DNA of 36,941 bases from an uncultured Oscillospiraceae bacterium (GTDB taxonomy: Bacteria > Bacillota > Clostridia > Oscillospirales > Acutalibacteraceae). Positions 24,848 to 33,169 of this stretch are shown piece by piece; the first letter of the stretch is position 1; the number at the start of each line of letters is the position of its first letter. The notes under the pieces were generated by a model. The model searched no databases, had not been told where the DNA came from, and was given only the letters and a program-made list of their open reading frames with translations. The translations under genes and the position numbers were made by a program. Location of the stretch: assembly GCA_900543305.1 (NCBI GenBank), contig UQQZ01000021.1:1-36941 (forward strand), given 5' to 3'.

Positions 24848-25652
24848 AGCGTTGGCATTGGAGATGATGACGGATGCTATCCGGGAAGCATATCCAGACG
24901 CAATCGTTTATGAATTCCGTTCACCTTCTCAGCTGCTTGCGTTTGCAAGGGGGACAGCGTGCGATATCGCTTTTTTGGACATTTGCATGAGGAGAATAAG
25001 TGGAGTGGAGCTAGCCCGGGAATTGAAAAAAATGTCCCCCAAGATCAACATCATTTTTGTAACCAGTTACGATCAGTTCACCGGGGAAGCCATGGATATG
25101 CACGCCAGCGGCTATATCATGAAACCGGTTACAGTGGAAAAGGTGAAAGCGGAAGTTTCCGATTTGCGGTACCAGCTTCCCAGTGAGCTCAAAGCGGCAA
25201 GTCAAGCTCAGATCCTGTTGAAGATCCACTGTTTTGGGAATTTCGATGTATTTTCTTCAGACAACAAGTTAATCCATTTTGAGCGTAGCCGGGCAAAGGA
25301 AGTGCTGGCGTATTTGGTATATCTCCGTGGTACCTCTTGCACAGTTCGGGAGATTTCATCGGTCTTGTTTGAAGATGAGAGCTATGACAAGAAAAAGCAG
25401 GCCTATGTCCAAAAGATTCTTTCCTCCATGCTCAGCACCTTGAAAAAATATGGGGCGGAAAACGTGGTGGAAAAAAGCTACAACAGCCTGGCGCTGAATA
25501 CTTCCCTGGTAACCTGCGATTATTACGACTACATCAATGGCATTGATCCGGAACCTGATACTTTTTTCTCTGGAGACTTTATGGCCCAATATTCCTGGGC
25601 CGAGTATGTAACTGGGTACCTTAATATGATGCAGGATAGGCCGATGAAGTAA
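24822..25652 (+). CDS. Response regulator with SARP-like output domain
   Basis: A 276-residue regulator. The receiver domain (1-118) has D7/D8, phospho-acceptor D53 in AFLDICMR, T81 and K101 in YIMKPV. The output half (about 132-240) is not LytTR: LLKIHCFGNFDVFSSDNKL…, FERSRAKEVLAYLVYLRG and VREISSVLF match the winged-helix DNA-binding domain of SARP-type regulators, with a short tail in place of the full BTAD domain. Start GTG 24822 (MKILAADDE) is set by AAAGGAGG; a TTG at 24816 is too close to it. LytS-type kinases usually pair with LytTR regulators, so this pairing is notable. It probably controls the divergent pilus operon. Confidence 0.85.
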   Translation: MKILAADDEALALEMMTDAIREAYPDAIVYEFRSPSQLLAFARGTACDIAFLDICMRRISGVELARELKKMSPKINIIFVTSYDQFTGEAMDMHASGYIMKPVTVEKVKAEVSDLRYQLPSELKAASQAQILLKIHCFGNFDVFSSDNKLIHFERSRAKEVLAYLVYLRGTSCTVREISSVLFEDESYDKKKQAYVQKILSSMLSTLKKYGAENVVEKSYNSLALNTSLVTCDYYDYINGIDPEPDTFFSGDFMAQYSWAEYVTGYLNMMQDRPMK

Positions 25653-25732
25653 CCCACTTGTGTACCGGGAGGCATAAACAGGCAATGGCTATTTCCCTTT
25701 GAATGAATCCCATTTTTCATCTGCTTCATCTG

Positions 25733-25781
25733 CAGAGAAAAAGACTTGGCGTGTAAAGCTTTTTTACATTCCGTTTTTCTG
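25733..25781 (+). terminator. Possible terminator after the regulator gene
   Basis: An outer stem CAGA(G)AAAAA / TTTTTCTG and an inner TGTAAA / TTTACA stem, with T-rich sequence. It is AU-rich and therefore weak. Confidence 0.35.
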
Positions 25782-25830
25782 TCTATACACGGGAAAGGTT
25801 GTGATACGGACGTTTGGAAAAGGGGATTGA

Positions 25831-26060
25831 TTCCAGACTGCGGTGGAGTATGTGTACCGGTATGGCATCATGAACGGCACCAATGCTACCACTTTTGAGC
25901 CCAACGCCGCCCTGAACCGGGTCATGGAAGCCCAGATTCTCTACAATTTAGAGGGCCAGCCCGATGTGATAGGGGAGAGCACCTTCGCCGACGCAAGCGG
26001 CCATTGGGCGTCTAATACCATCGCGTGGGCGCATAAAATCGCTGACACCCAGGCAGGTGG
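25831..26060 (+). pseudogene. SLH-domain relic
   Basis: Encodes FQTAVEYVYRYGIMNGTNAT, FEPNAALNRVMEAQILYNLE and ESTFADASGHWASNTIAWAH, i.e. the end of one SLH domain and the start of another. The codon before FQ is TGA, where the family has tryptophan (W-F-x-x-A-V), so a TGG-to-TGA change is likely. Similarity is lost after about 26060. There is no start or signal peptide. It is a remnant of another cell-wall surface protein, beside the pilus regulator genes. Confidence 0.7.
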
Positions 26061-26222
26061 CAGACTTGCTAGGCCACAGCACCAGCCAAATTATACTACG
26101 TCCAAAAAAGACACTTCTCGTCTACATGGTATCACCAACGACCTTAATCTCTGAACGTTATGTGCCAAAGTGCACAAAAACCAGCTCTGGAATTTTGCGT
26201 GTTCAAAAGAACGAAAAAAGAG

Positions 26223-26420
26223 AAAACGCACCCGGATTGAGCCGAAAAAGGCAAATCTGGGTGCGTTTTGAGTGCTGGAGGGGATAAGAACGATGAAAGA
26301 AAGGGGACGGACTCGTCTCGGCTGCCGCCTCGGTCGGCGCTTGAAGGCCGCCACTGACGGTTAGCGTTCCCCGGCGTGCCGTTTTGGAGTAGTGTGTTCC
26401 AGGGAGCAAGGAAAGACCAG
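26223..26420. repeat. Dispersed repeat A, copy 2, plus shared flank
   Basis: Hairpin AAAACGCACCCGG (26223-26235) / CTGGGTGCGTTTT (26257-26269) with inner GCC-GAAAAA-GGC, then GTGCTGGAG. The downstream block GGACGGACTCGTCTCGGCTG followed by CCGCCTCGGTCGG matches 35930-35956. Remaining bases up to 26508 show no gene. The hairpin may terminate the leftward ABC exporter genes. Confidence 0.65.
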
Positions 26421-26508
26421 TGTTGCCAGGTTCCCACGCAAGTCAGAAAACGGGACGGTACTGGTTTGGTGCTGCGGCAGTTGGTGCATAGACCTGGGCG
26501 CAGCCATA

Positions 26509-28398
26509 TTAGGAAGAGAGGGATTTATCTTGTTGGGTATAGTATTGCGCTTGTGCAGCCCACAACTCCTGGTACTTGCCCGGTTTCTCTAGGAGTGCAT
26601 CGTGGCTGCCCTGTTGGACGATCTGACCATGATCGAATACAGCGATTTCGTCGCAGAATTTGCATGAGGAAAGACGGTGGCTGATGTATACCGCAGTTTT
26701 GTCCCCAACGATCTTGTCAAAGTTCTGGTAGACCTCCATCTCTGCAACAGGGTCCAGAGCAGCAGTGGGTTCATCCAGCACCACAAAGGGTGCATTTTTG
26801 TACAAAGCCCTGGCCAGTGCGATTTTCTGTGCTTCGCCTCCGGATACTTGGACGCCCTTTTCATCAAATTCCTTGTAAAGAGGCGTTTCCAGACCCAGGG
26901 GAAGAGTGCGCATTCTGTGGCCAAAACCCGCCATATCCAAACAAGACTCTGCCCGGGAAGTGTTGTATTTTACAGCAGCGGCTACATTTTGCCCCAGAGG
27001 GAAGGAAAGCAGCTGGAAATCCTGGAACACCACGGAAAACAGGGCGATGTATTCCTGGTAGTGATACTTTCGAATGTCAATGCCGTTTAAGAGGATTTCC
27101 CCCTCGGTTGGATCATAGAGCCGGCACAGCAGCTTGATAAAGGTAGTTTTGCCGGAGCCGTTTTCACCTACCACCGCCAGACGGCTTCCCACGCGGAACT
27201 TCATGTTCACATGGCGCAGGGCCCAGATGTCTGTGTTGGGATATTTAAAGGAAACGTCCCGAAACTCGATTTCGTAGTTGCGGTCCGAACGCTTTTCCGT
27301 GGTCAGACTACCCTGGTACATTCGGTTGGGGGTGTCCAGAAATTCAAAAGTATCCCGCAGAAAAACAGCGTTGGAGCGAAATTCTCCCCAAGAGCTCACC
27401 AGCTGGCTAATGTTCCCGGACAGTGCGGTGATGGCTGCCACATACTGAGCTACACTGCCCACAGCAAAGGCACCCGCCCAGGCTTTCAGGCACACAAAGC
27501 CGTAGGCAAGACCAGTGAACACCCCGGAGATTCCGGAAGCTGCTGCAACCAACAGGCCGAGAGATCCTCTGGAACAACGGGCTATAAGGCCGTCCGGCGC
27601 AAATGCATTGTCCCCGTCGTTGTAATAATGTATGAGCTTGTCTTGCCGGTACATACGCGCATCCACACTGCGGGAGGGATTCTGCATGGCTCCGTAAATA
27701 AAGTTGAAGTACCTGTTGGAGTCTAGCGCGATCTTTGCAATTTTAACTTGAAAAGCCACCGCCTGATTTTCGCAGAGAGGGGAGAGCATAGTCACTCCCA
27801 GCAGGATTGCCAGCACAAGCAACGTGAGCAAGGGATTGTTCAACAGGGTCCAGGTTCCGGCAGAGGCAGGCACCTGCTGGGTGAACAAGGTGACTGTCAG
27901 AGCGATGGCGCCGAGAATACCGAACACAGGCTTGAGCAATTTTTCACATTGGACAATGACGAATGTGAGACCATTGCCATTCCAGTTATCGCTTTCCCAC
28001 ATATGGGTTAAAAGCTGGTGGGTGTGGGTGTCATCTGCCGCCTGAAAATCCATGGACAAAAGTTTTTTTGTCTCCGCCAATCGATTGGTATGGTATATCT
28101 CACGGGTACAGGCCTGACGCCACCGGTTTGCCACGGCGGTGAGCAGCCCCAGTAAGGCCGTCAAGCCGATGGTCATTCCCACTAGAAAAGTCAGTCTGCT
28201 CGGCTCCCGATTCCCTGCCAGCTCGTTTAAGATCTGAGAGGAGAAATAGATGGTCACATAGGGGGACACCGCTGCCAAGACGCTGTATAGCATCAGGGAG
28301 GGCAGTATCTGCGGGGCGTACTTGTGCCAGATTTTGTAAGCTCGCAGGGTGGAGTGCAACGTCTCCCCAAACCCCGGCAGGGATTCCTTTTTACTCAT
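26509..28398 (-). CDS. ABC exporter half-transporter (membrane + ATPase), second of pair
   Basis: A 629-residue fused permease-ATPase. The membrane domain (about 30-345) has six hydrophobic segments. The ATPase domain shows Walker A GENGSGKT (411-418), Q-loop Q459, signature VSGGEAQ (518-524), Walker B FVVLDE (538-543) and the ALDP D-loop. It has no C39 peptidase domain. Start ATG 28398 (MSKKESLP) overlaps the upstream gene by 8 bp and has AAGGAGG about 9 nt away. With the upstream gene it would form a heterodimeric exporter. The substrate is unknown; linkage to AgrC/LytTR regulators hints at a peptide, antibiotic or signalling molecule (inference). Confidence 0.9.
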   Translation of the reverse strand: MSKKESLPGFGETLHSTLRAYKIWHKYAPQILPSLMLYSVLAAVSPYVTIYFSSQILNELAGNREPSRLTFLVGMTIGLTALLGLLTAVANRWRQACTREIYHTNRLAETKKLLSMDFQAADDTHTHQLLTHMWESDNWNGNGLTFVIVQCEKLLKPVFGILGAIALTVTLFTQQVPASAGTWTLLNNPLLTLLVLAILLGVTMLSPLCENQAVAFQVKIAKIALDSNRYFNFIYGAMQNPSRSVDARMYRQDKLIHYYNDGDNAFAPDGLIARCSRGSLGLLVAAASGISGVFTGLAYGFVCLKAWAGAFAVGSVAQYVAAITALSGNISQLVSSWGEFRSNAVFLRDTFEFLDTPNRMYQGSLTTEKRSDRNYEIEFRDVSFKYPNTDIWALRHVNMKFRVGSRLAVVGENGSGKTTFIKLLCRLYDPTEGEILLNGIDIRKYHYQEYIALFSVVFQDFQLLSFPLGQNVAAAVKYNTSRAESCLDMAGFGHRMRTLPLGLETPLYKEFDEKGVQVSGGEAQKIALARALYKNAPFVVLDEPTAALDPVAEMEVYQNFDKIVGDKTAVYISHRLSSCKFCDEIAVFDHGQIVQQGSHDALLEKPGKYQELWAAQAQYYTQQDKSLSS

Positions 28399-30214
28399 GA
28401 GCATTGCCCTCCTTGTAATATTGGCTTTGGACTTCGAACAGTTCCGCGTATTTTCCACCTAAATCCAAGAGAGATTGGTGTGTGCCTTCCTCCAGGATTT
28501 TTCCGTCTCCCAGCAGGAGAATCCTGTCGCAGAACCTGGTGGAGGCCAGCCGGTGAGAGATGTAGAACGAGGTCCGTCCCTGAGTCAGTTGGCTGTATCG
28601 CAGATAGAGTTGGTGCTCGGCAATGGGATCCAGAGCGGCTGTGGGCTCGTCCAACACGATGATGGGCCCGTCCTTGTACAAGGCTCTTGCCAGCATCAGC
28701 CGCTGCAGTTCTCCTCCAGAAAGCTGGACACCATCCGTATAGATTCCCGTGCCGATGTGGGTTTTCTCACCTTGGGGCAGGGATTGATACTTTTCCCACA
28801 GCCCTGCCCGTTTCAACGCGTCCTCCATGCCGGCAAGGTCTGTGCTTTCCGGGTCTTGGAGAACGTTGTCTGCCAAAGTGGTGTCAAATACGGAAAAATC
28901 TTGAAACACCGTGGAAAACAGGGTGTAGTAATCCCGGCGATTGAACTGCCGGATGTCCTCTCCATTTAGGAGCACTTGACCATCAGTGGGATCCAGCAAT
29001 CCGCAGACCAGTTTCATCAAGGTGGTTTTGCCTGCGCCGTTGAGGCCTACAATGGCCAGTTTTTCTCCAGGCTCCACCGTTAGATCAATGTGGGAGAGTG
29101 TATCCTTTTGCGATCCCGGGTACCGGAAGGATACATCCCGCAGCTGAAGCCGGTAAGCCTTGCTTTTTTCCGGTGTTATGGGTTTTCCCTCTTCAAAGAG
29201 GAAGGGCTCTGGGGCTTCCAGATAATTTCGCACACTGCACAGCTCCAAACTGAACTGATGCAGTTCCCCAAAGCTTTTCAGGATCCCAGTGACCCAGGTG
29301 GTGAAGTTTCCCACTGCTGTAAAATACAGCAGAAATTCCGAAGCTGGCAGTCCTTCCTGCAAAGTCAGTGCCAACAGGTAGCCATAGGCGGCCCCATTGC
29401 GCAGCAGGGTCAAAATTACTTCGGCCAGATCCCCCAACAAATACACCCGCTGTTTTCGAAACTGAAAATCCCGATAGAGTTGGAGCACAGTGGTGTAGAC
29501 TTCTTCCAGCCAGTCCTCCATGCCAAAGATGAGAATATCTTTGAGGGCGCCCCGATCTGCTGCCTTATTGCGGATATAGGTCATTTTTTGGCCCAAGGCG
29601 CCTTCTTCCTTCCGATGGGCGAAGGCCCATTTGGCGCCTCTGCGGGAACAGAGATAGCTCAAGTCTGCCGTCAGCACAGCGATCAGGATCAACACCGGGT
29701 CCAGGCTGAGGAACAGAATCAGGTAGATGCCAAAGCCCGCCAAGTTTTGAACAATTTCCGTCAGCACCCGCCAAATGGCTTCTCCTGAACTATCGTTGGA
29801 GCTGAGAGCTTCCATGACTTGCTCTTTTTCCTTTTCCAAGTCTGGTTTTCCCACATTGGGGTAGGAAGTAGTCACAACTTTGAGGACAATTCCCAGTACC
29901 AGGTTCATTCGAAGCTGGATTCTGCCAAACATGGTGTTCTGATTCAGATAGGCTTGTGCTCCTCGCAGTACAGCCAGTGTCCCGGCCATAACCGCAATGG
30001 TGGTGAACAATTCCCACAAGGGAGCGACGGTTTCCACTTTACCCAGAACAAGGGGGGCCAAGAACAGTTCCGTCAAGCTGATGGCCACATGGAGCAGCGC
30101 CAGAACCAGGCACAGCCAAAGCACGCTTTTCCGATTGCGCCAAGCCAAACGGATCATGTATCCAGCATTTTGGAACATGTTATACGTTGGCTTGGGGGTT
30201 GATGTATCTTCCAT
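28391..30214 (-). CDS. ABC exporter half-transporter (membrane + ATPase), first of pair
   Basis: A 607-residue fused permease-ATPase. Six hydrophobic segments lie in about 30-315 (…SVLWLCLVLALLHVAISL…). The ATPase part has Walker A GLNGAGKT (390-397), signature LSGGELQ (498-504), Walker B IIVLDE (518-523) and D-loop ALDP. Start ATG 30214 (MEDTSTPKP) is set by AAAGGAGC 8 nt upstream; the longer frame to 30256 lacks a ribosome site. It overlaps the second half-transporter gene by 8 bp. It lies 82 bp after the AgrC-like kinase gene, with a terminator-like hairpin between them (30255-30283), so its expression may depend on readthrough or attenuation. Confidence 0.9.
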   Translation of the reverse strand: MEDTSTPKPTYNMFQNAGYMIRLAWRNRKSVLWLCLVLALLHVAISLTELFLAPLVLGKVETVAPLWELFTTIAVMAGTLAVLRGAQAYLNQNTMFGRIQLRMNLVLGIVLKVVTTSYPNVGKPDLEKEKEQVMEALSSNDSSGEAIWRVLTEIVQNLAGFGIYLILFLSLDPVLILIAVLTADLSYLCSRRGAKWAFAHRKEEGALGQKMTYIRNKAADRGALKDILIFGMEDWLEEVYTTVLQLYRDFQFRKQRVYLLGDLAEVILTLLRNGAAYGYLLALTLQEGLPASEFLLYFTAVGNFTTWVTGILKSFGELHQFSLELCSVRNYLEAPEPFLFEEGKPITPEKSKAYRLQLRDVSFRYPGSQKDTLSHIDLTVEPGEKLAIVGLNGAGKTTLMKLVCGLLDPTDGQVLLNGEDIRQFNRRDYYTLFSTVFQDFSVFDTTLADNVLQDPESTDLAGMEDALKRAGLWEKYQSLPQGEKTHIGTGIYTDGVQLSGGELQRLMLARALYKDGPIIVLDEPTAALDPIAEHQLYLRYSQLTQGRTSFYISHRLASTRFCDRILLLGDGKILEEGTHQSLLDLGGKYAELFEVQSQYYKEGNAHE

Positions 30215-30254
30215 GAGATAAGCTCCTTTCCAATGGCTGAGGAAAGTATACAGC

Positions 30255-30283
30255 AAAAAAAGATCCCCGGGGGATTCCGGGGA
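30255..30283 (-). terminator. Intrinsic terminator between kinase and exporter genes
   Basis: Minus strand: TCCCCGG (30283-30277) pairs with CCGGGGA (30270-30264), followed by TTTTTTT (30261-30255). No good promoter is seen between it and the exporter start at 30214, although TATACT at 30250-30245 could act as a -10. Confidence 0.68.
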
Positions 30284-30296
30284 CGAAACGTTAAAT

Positions 30297-30977
30297 TCAG
30301 GGGATGAATTGTACAGACTCCTGGGGAAGCAGGATCTCCGTGGTAAAGGCGCCTTCTTCGCTGGCCCGCCGGAGATACCCGCCCAAGCGCTTTACCACCG
30401 TATCCATCCGGAAGAGCCCGTAACCGTGACCATTTCCTTTGGTAGTGGAAAAGCGTCCGTTTACTTTAGCTTGCTTGCCCCCGGGGGCAAAATTGGTAAA
30501 GGAGATGTACAGTTGGTTCCCCTTCATGTCCATGTATACCCGGATCATTCGATGCCCCTGGGGCAGCTGACAGTTGGCTTCGATGGCGTTGTCAAAGAGG
30601 TTCCCCAAAATGACGCACAGATCCACGTCGGAGATGGACAGTTTCACCGGAATGTGAGCATCCACCCGCACCGGAATCTCTTGGGACTTTGCCAAAGAGA
30701 TCTTGCTGTTTATGATGGCATCCGCTAATACATTGCCGGTTTTGATGGCGGGATCCACCTGTTTTAGGTCGTCTTCCAGTTCTGTAAGATAGGAACTCAC
30801 AGCCTCCAGATCGCCTTTTTGTACGTAGGTCTTCAGCAGTTGGATGTGGTTGCGAAAGTCGTGTCGCCAACCCCGTATTTCCCGATACATATGCTCGATT
30901 TCCCGATAGTGGGTCTCTATCAATTGTTGCTGGGTTGCGGCGATGCGCCGGTCCAGTATTCTGGAAAAGAATCCCAT
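30297..30977 (-). CDS. AgrC-like histidine kinase lacking a membrane sensor
   Basis: A 226-residue kinase core of the AgrC/GHKL type. The phospho-acceptor is H39 in GWRHDFRNHIQLL, within a helical dimerisation region (10-75). The ATPase part has the N-box LGNLFDNAIEAN (about 124-135) and a G-box STTKGNGHGYGL (177-188). The N-terminus, MGFFSRILDRRIAATQQQ, has no membrane segments, whereas AgrC proteins normally carry six. Start ATG 30977 has AAGGAGG 5 nt upstream, so this is the natural start rather than a truncation by annotation. It lies 10 bp after the LytTR regulator gene. What it senses is unknown; it may read a cytoplasmic signal or a separate membrane partner. Confidence 0.88.
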   Translation of the reverse strand: MGFFSRILDRRIAATQQQLIETHYREIEHMYREIRGWRHDFRNHIQLLKTYVQKGDLEAVSSYLTELEDDLKQVDPAIKTGNVLADAIINSKISLAKSQEIPVRVDAHIPVKLSISDVDLCVILGNLFDNAIEANCQLPQGHRMIRVYMDMKGNQLYISFTNFAPGGKQAKVNGRFSTTKGNGHGYGLFRMDTVVKRLGGYLRRASEEGAFTTEILLPQESVQFIP

Positions 30978-30987
30978 AGGCGCCTCC

Positions 30988-31689
30988 TTACAGCTTTTGA
31001 ATGATCGCTTGATTCAAGGCCTCATACCCGCCTCGCGCGAGAGGAACCGTAGCCCCGCTGAGCATTACGGCCTCCCGTTTGGTAGCTTTCTGGACTTTGC
31101 TCAGATTCAAGATAAAGGAACGGCCCACCCGAAAGAATCGGTCATCCAAATCTCGTTCCATGGCGGTGAGAGTCTTTTTTACGGTGTACGAAGTGTCCGG
31201 CGTGTGGACCGTCACATAATTCTGACGGACTTCCAAATACTCCACTTGGAAAAGAGGCACTCGCACCAGCTCTTCGGGAAGCTCCAACAAAAGAAAGCGT
31301 CCATCACGTTTCAAACGCTCTATCGCCCGATTTAACACAGAACAGAGCTTTTCCCGGCTGACGGGCTTGAGAAGATAGTGGAGGGCTGACACATCGTATC
31401 CTTCCGCAATATAGTCCGAATATCCGGTGACAAAGACGATCTGAGTCAGCTTGTTTTTCAGCCGCACCTGTTTAGCAAGTTCCACGCCGTTGCATCCGGG
31501 CATTTCTACATCCAGCAGCAGAATATCCCAGGCCTTGTCCTCAGTATATTGAAAGAGAAAGGCGTCCCCTGAGGAAAATTGACGCACTTCCACGTCAAAT
31601 TCCCGATCTTGGGCCCATTGGCGTGCCAGCTGACACACCAGGTCTCGATCCTCTTTTCGATCATCGCACACAGCGATTCGGTAGTCCAT
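30988..31689 (-). CDS. LytTR-family response regulator (AgrA-like)
   Basis: A 233-residue regulator. Receiver domain 1-118 with D9/D10, phospho-acceptor D60 in ILLLDVEMPG, and K108 in HYLLKPV. The LytTR DNA-binding domain is at about 135-230 (VPLFQVEYLEVRQNYVTVHT; FFRVGRSFILNLSKV; ending ARGGYEALNQAI). LytTR proteins bind pairs of short direct repeats upstream of targets. Start ATG 31689 is 7 nt after AGGAGG. Its stop TAA is part of the ribosome site of the kinase gene, so the two are tightly coupled. The two ABC exporter genes downstream are the probable output. Confidence 0.92.
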   Translation of the reverse strand: MDYRIAVCDDRKEDRDLVCQLARQWAQDREFDVEVRQFSSGDAFLFQYTEDKAWDILLLDVEMPGCNGVELAKQVRLKNKLTQIVFVTGYSDYIAEGYDVSALHYLLKPVSREKLCSVLNRAIERLKRDGRFLLLELPEELVRVPLFQVEYLEVRQNYVTVHTPDTSYTVKKTLTAMERDLDDRFFRVGRSFILNLSKVQKATKREAVMLSGATVPLARGGYEALNQAIIQKL

Positions 31690-31718
31690 GTAGGTTCCTC
31701 CTGCAAAATGATGACAAA

Positions 31719-31747
31719 ATTATATACCAAAACCATAATAAATAAAA
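31719..31747 (-). promoter_or_regulatory. Promoter of the LytTR-kinase-exporter operon
   Basis: Perfect -10 TATAAT (31724-31719) on the minus strand, preceded by TTTTGGTA. The -35 region is AT-rich and poor (TTTTAT at 17 bp), consistent with an activator-dependent promoter. Confidence 0.5.
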
Positions 31748-31860
31748 GGAAAAAGACCTAGCGCATCATTCCCCGGGTCGATTGTCCAGTATATCTAAAC
31801 AACATATACATGGATATAAGGTACCTCTTTGCCTCCAGACTGGTGAACGGCATTCAACAA

Positions 31861-31970
31861 TTAGGCCGAAAAAGCCGAAACCAGGTGCGTCTTTAGTGCT
31901 GGAGGGGGGGAGGGGAACGGTTGGAAACGGATAAAAAAAGGAAAACTGGCAGAAACGCAGTGTTTCTGTC
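31861..31970. repeat. Dispersed repeat A, partial copy 3, with adjoining hairpin
   Basis: GGCCGAAAAAGCCGAAACCA then GGTGCGTCTTTAGTGCTGGAGG matches the inner and right part of repeat A; the left arm is missing. At 31948-31970 a 9-bp stem GGCAGAAAC / GTTTCTGTC with T-rich flanks on both strands is a likely terminator. No gene is seen from 31748 to 32073. Confidence 0.55.
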
Positions 31971-32073
31971 GGCTTTTTGGCTGGGGCATTGCTGATGAGA
32001 TTTTTATACCCAAAGCGCTTGAAATAGAGCAATGCGGGTTTATTTGAAAAAAAGTTTTGAGCAAAGACGCGCC

Positions 32074-32102
32074 TTGACAACAGGCGGAAAGTATGATAGA
32101 CT
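32074..32102 (+). promoter_or_regulatory. Strong promoter upstream of the aldo/keto reductase relic
   Basis: -35 TTGACA (consensus, 32074-32079), 17-bp spacer, -10 TAGACT (32097-32102). The start is predicted near 32109, just before the palindrome at 32113. Confidence 0.65.
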
Positions 32103-32112
32103 TTTCTCAAAA

Positions 32113-32136
32113 AATATACCGATATATCGGTATATT
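32113..32136. promoter_or_regulatory. Perfect 24-bp palindrome, likely operator
   Basis: AATATACCGATA followed at once by its exact reverse complement TATCGGTATATT. It begins about +4 relative to the predicted start site, a classic repressor position. The form is TetR- or GntR-operator-like. The GntR gene 320 bp downstream could be the regulator, but a regulator elsewhere is equally possible. Confidence 0.65.
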
Positions 32137-32156
32137 AAAATTGATCTCTCTTTTTA

Positions 32157-32410
32157 GAAGCGGACGGACACAATGAAATCCTGGTAGGGGAGGCCCTGAA
32201 GCCCATCCGTCATGAGATATGCCTTCCCACCAAATACAATCAGGAGCTGTGCCCTGTCACCGAATATTGCGAAAATCGGCATCTCTCCTGAAGAAATGAA
32301 GGAAATCAACGACAGTATCGACAAGTGCGACCTTTATACCCAGTGGAACGAGGACAGCGTGTTCAAGGCAACGGAAAGTCTGCCGCCTTTCTTGTGTTTC
32401 ACTCATCCGT
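32157..32410 (+). pseudogene. Aldo/keto reductase relic
   Basis: The first part encodes EADGHNEILVGEALKPIRHE followed by ICLPTKYN, matching the NE.LVGEALK…ATKF region of aldo/keto reductases. Then there is a large deletion, and the next frame gives ISPEEMKEINDSIDKCDLYT, typical of the C-terminal part. Stops and a frameshift rule out function. It probably was the first gene behind the 32074 promoter and operator. Confidence 0.55.
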
Positions 32411-32459
32411 GTTGTATAATTTAGAAAAAATTGTTGCAACAAAGGGAGGAGCCTGTCCC

Positions 32460-33095
32460 ATGTCTTTTTTGTTGAAGGACCAGGTCTATGAAAAGTTGTT
32501 GGGGCTTCTCAACGAGGGAAAGCTGGAACCAGGGAAAACTTATTCTCTCAACGCTCTGGCGGCAGATTTGAATATGTCTCGCACCCCGGTGCGGGACGCC
32601 ATTATGAAGCTGGCGGACGAGCGCCGTCTTGATCTGCTGCCGAGCCGGGGAGTGCGGCTCCATCAGATGACGGAAGAAGAGATGCACCAGCACTATCATT
32701 TCAGCACAGCCATTGAAGGATACTGCGCGGCCTGCCTTGCCAAGGCCTATGAAGAAAATCCAAACAATATTTACGTCCGTCAGATGGAAAAGGACTTGGA
32801 AGGTATGGTGGAATTGGCTGGGGAAGAAGGAGACTTCTCTTCATTTTTCGCCCTGGATCAGGACTTTCACCGAAAGCTGCTGGAATCATTGGAGGACGAT
32901 TACTTTCGTAGCCTGCAGTATTCTCCTATGGGTTTTTTCGGCCACCCAGAACTGCAGCGTTCTCCGGAAAAGCTTCCCAGAAAATCCGTCTGTCAATGTC
33001 ATGAGAACATCTTGAATGCTGTCCGAGAGGGAAATCCTGTGGAGGCGTATCAAGCAGTGATGGAGCACGCAAAGCTGATGTACCAGGGGCTTTGA
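32460..33095 (+). CDS. GntR-family transcriptional regulator (FadR/FCD type)
   Basis: A 211-residue regulator. The N-terminal winged helix (about 5-70) has LNALAADLNMSRTPVRDAIMKLADERRLDLLPSRG-like motifs (key residues SRTPVRDA and the LLPSRGV wing). The C-terminal helical FCD domain (about 75-210) has HYHFSTAIEGYCAACLA, ALDQDFHRKLLE and CHENILNAV, with histidines and acidic residues that often bind a metal or organic acid. Start ATG 32460 lies about 8 nt after GGGAGGAG. It is followed at 75 bp by a 2-hydroxyacid dehydrogenase gene, its probable target. Its last codons lie in a tandem duplication (33079-33157). Confidence 0.9.
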   Translation: MSFLLKDQVYEKLLGLLNEGKLEPGKTYSLNALAADLNMSRTPVRDAIMKLADERRLDLLPSRGVRLHQMTEEEMHQHYHFSTAIEGYCAACLAKAYEENPNNIYVRQMEKDLEGMVELAGEEGDFSSFFALDQDFHRKLLESLEDDYFRSLQYSPMGFFGHPELQRSPEKLPRKSVCQCHENILNAVREGNPVEAYQAVMEHAKLMYQGL

Positions 33096-33157
33096 CCCCG
33101 TAAATCTAAAAAAACAGGTGTACCAGGGGTTATGACCCTGCAAATCTAAGAAACAGG
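33079..33157 (+). repeat. Tandem duplication across the GntR stop codon
   Basis: Two copies (33079-33118 and 33119-33157), about 85% identical, starting TGTACCAGGGG and ending ACAGG. The first contains the last GntR codons and stop. Each has a small CAGGG…CCCTG-like stem (GGGG-N6-CCCC in copy 1). They separate GntR from the dehydrogenase ribosome site. Confidence 0.75.
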
Positions 33158-33169
33158 AGGAGAAAGAAA

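Noticed and set aside
30988..32073. Agr-type autoinducer peptide gene near the LytTR-kinase operon
   Set aside because: No small frame with a ribosome site and an AgrD-like or double-glycine leader was found in the upstream region.
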